Shown here piece after piece: positions 62,117 through 64,000 of a DNA stretch of 64,000 bases. The notes under the pieces were generated by a model. The model ran no database searches. It saw nothing but the letters and a program-made list of their open reading frames with translations, and was not told the DNA's origin. The stretch is taken from NCBI RefSeq assembly GCF_031755915.1, contig NC_083385.1, positions 1,905,001-1,969,000 of the forward strand. Direction: 5' to 3'. Within the stretch, counting starts at the first letter, position 1; every line of letters starts with the position of its first letter. The position numbers and the translations under genes were made by a program. Origin of the DNA: Ziziphus jujuba. Taxonomy: Eukaryota > Streptophyta > Magnoliopsida > Rosales > Rhamnaceae.

Positions 62117-64000
62117 ATGACTTCGGCAAAGAAACATCACAAGGAGAAATTTGTTCGACGGAAGTAAGTAGTTTTATTTCATTGTCTTATGGACTTTTTT
62201 TTAAAATTTTTATTTTTTATTTTTTAATTTCTCTGATTAAAGGAACACGCATTGGTCTCATTGCTTTCTCGTGAAAATATTCCTACTCCAATCTTATTTT
62301 GATAGATACTTAATTTGAGTATTTTTTTTTTTTTGGTGCCTTTTTTCATATCTTTCTCAAATTTGAATCTCGCGGTAAAAATTCTGGACCTTGGAGGTTT
62401 TGGAATTCCAATTCAATTTTATTTATTTATTTTTTGTATTTTCGAAGAATTCAAATGTTGTTGATATAATTTGGGATGGAATTTGTTGATTCCATATGCA
62501 TGGCGTTTGAGTGGTTATGAGAATCTTGTTGCAGAGAGGAGAAACCAGAACCACCTGAAACACCAAAATACAGAGACAGAGCTAAGGAGCGTAGAGAAGA
62601 TCAAAACCCTGATTATGAACCAACTGAATTGGGTTCTTTTCACGCCGTTGCTCCACCTGGAACTGTTGACCTTCGGTTAGTTGGACTCCATTCCTTGTTT
62701 TATTTATTTATTTATTTATTTTTTATATATTGAAGCCAGTGATTTATTATCTTATCTTCCTATCTTTTTCCTTTTATTGTTTGTTTGGTTGGTGTTTCAG
62801 ACGTTTATCGCGATTGTACTTAACTATTGCACTTGTATTTATAGGTCTGCCGATGCAAACAAGCTATCTATCGAGAAAAGCAAATACCTTGGAGGTTTGT
62901 ATTGATGGTTATGGTTGCAATTTGGAATAAATTCAATCTTGATAGTTTTGAAATTTGTTAAATCCTTTTGTCTTTTGCTGGTATGATGTGGTTCAGGTGA
63001 TGTGGAACACACCCATTTGGTCAAAGGTTTGGATTATGCTTTGCTGAACAAAATAAGAAGTGAGATTGACAGGAAACCAGAGGCTGGAGATGAAGCTGAG
63101 GGAAAGCCTAGGTAACGCAATTTCTATGTTTGTTTTAAACGTAAAAAGTCTTGCTTTTTGTAGAATATGTAACATGTCATGTTTTCAAGAGGATTGCTCA
63201 TAATTTCTTTTGACATATGAGGCTGATAAAAGTTTTGAGTTCGATAATATTCATTTTTGCCTCACTGAAATATGGTTGTTACCATGGCAGAGTATCTAAG
63301 GAAGACCAGAATGTGTCATTTCGCACTGCCACTGCAAAGGTTCTTTAACTTTTGATGGCATAAGCAGCTGTTAGTTTTCTATAGATCATGTTCTGTTTGT
63401 TTTAATGGCTTGTTTCTGTGTTTCAGTCTGTTTATCAGTGGATAGTGAAGCCCCAAACTGTTATCAAGTCAAATGAGCTGTTTCTTCCTGGTCGAATGAC
63501 ATTTATCTATAACATGGTAAAAATTTTCTGTTGATTTCTTTTGCATGCTACCATCTTTTTTTTTTCTTTTTTTTTTGGTGTACAGTAACCACCTAAAATG
63601 CATGGAGCTTCCACTTTTATTATTATGACAGTTAGGTACTTCTCCAAGTTACTGGGACTTGCGACATTGGTTTCATCTTGTTGAATAGCTCCTGAAATGC
63701 ATGTTTATAATAAACTGGAACTTTGGCGCATAATAATTTGAAATTAGAGATTTTATGTGGGCCTCATTACTGTCCTAGAGGAGTGGATGTTAGAATATAA
63801 TGTACACTAGACAATAATGTTCTACATGGTGACTAAGTCTTGTAAAGGAACAAAAAAAGTGGTTAAACTGATAATATTAAGAGGTTCCTAATGTAAGAGG
63901 CATATGCGAGGAATTGTAGCAATTATGTACTTCCTTGTCTAGTGATATGTAAAAGTGACCATGTAGGCACAATTGCCTGACACACTAATTTATTTCATCA
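62117..64000 (+). CDS. SMU2: RED/SMU2 spliceosomal protein, N-terminal part, cut by the window edge
   Basis: Homologue of human RED (IK) and suppressor of mec-8 and unc-52 protein 2, which binds SMU1 and works in the spliceosomal B complex. Exons seen: 62117-62163, 62535-62675, 62845-62894, 62997-63111, 63291-63339, 63427-63516, giving 164 codons in phase. The basic start MTSAKKHHKEKFVRR is followed by the RED N-domain signatures ETPKYRDRAKERR, QNPDYEP, FHAVAPPGTVDL, YLGGDVEHTHLVKGLDYALL and VYQWIVKPQT. The rest, including the RE/RD-rich region that names the family, is past base 64000; 63517-64000 is an incomplete intron. The start is the first ATG after a short CT-rich leader. Confidence 0.93.

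Overview
This is a nuclear segment from a flowering plant, most likely a eudicot and probably a woody rosid; I cannot place it more precisely. The evidence is intron-rich genes with GT-AG junctions, AT-rich introns and spacers full of (TA)n, (GA)n and poly-T runs, and plant-specific families: pectinesterases, SAUR, sucrose synthase, NACK kinesin and GDSL lipase. I rebuilt ten protein-coding genes exon by exon. Nine are complete and one runs off the right edge. In every complete multi-exon gene the codon phases close across all junctions.

Layout: (1) 892-2802 (-), a PPME1-like pectinesterase with no inhibitor pro-domain. (2) 9971-10327 (-), an intronless SAUR76/77/78-like protein. (3) 14656-22700 (+), a protein of about 1782 residues that fuses an EMB8-type alpha/beta hydrolase, a long disordered linker and a CPBP/CAAX-protease-like membrane domain. 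(4) 23894-25740 (-), a second pectinesterase with a PMEI pro-region. (5) 26209-29921 (-), sucrose synthase, with a 942-nt leader intron upstream. (6) 40066-45589 (+), a NACK/KIN-7 cytokinesis kinesin, with a leader exon and intron at about 39310-40052. (7) 46268-48489 (+), eIF3 subunit K. (8) 49802-56093 (-), a SAC-domain phosphoinositide phosphatase. (9) 59124-60924 (-), a secreted GDSL esterase/lipase. (10) 62117 to past the right edge (+), the spliceosomal RED/SMU2 protein. The large spacers (about 2.8-9.9, 10.3-14.6, 31-39 and 56-59 kb) hold microsatellites, one likely MITE and no convincing gene.

The genes are not a functional cluster. Themes do recur: cell-wall and sugar metabolism (two pectin methylesterases and sucrose synthase, which makes UDP-glucose) and membrane or cytokinesis functions (SAC phosphatase, NACK kinesin). 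The observations most worth a second look are these. Both enzyme domains of the EMB8-CPBP fusion have lost canonical catalytic residues. The kinesin carries an MSA-like box, an E2F site and a telo-box. The GDSL gene holds a possible symmetric 75-nt cassette exon. There is a MITE-like element with imperfect terminal inverted repeats. Short tandem duplications are concentrated in the 3' half of the EMB8-CPBP gene, and one spans its stop codon. I found no evidence of a wholly new biological system.
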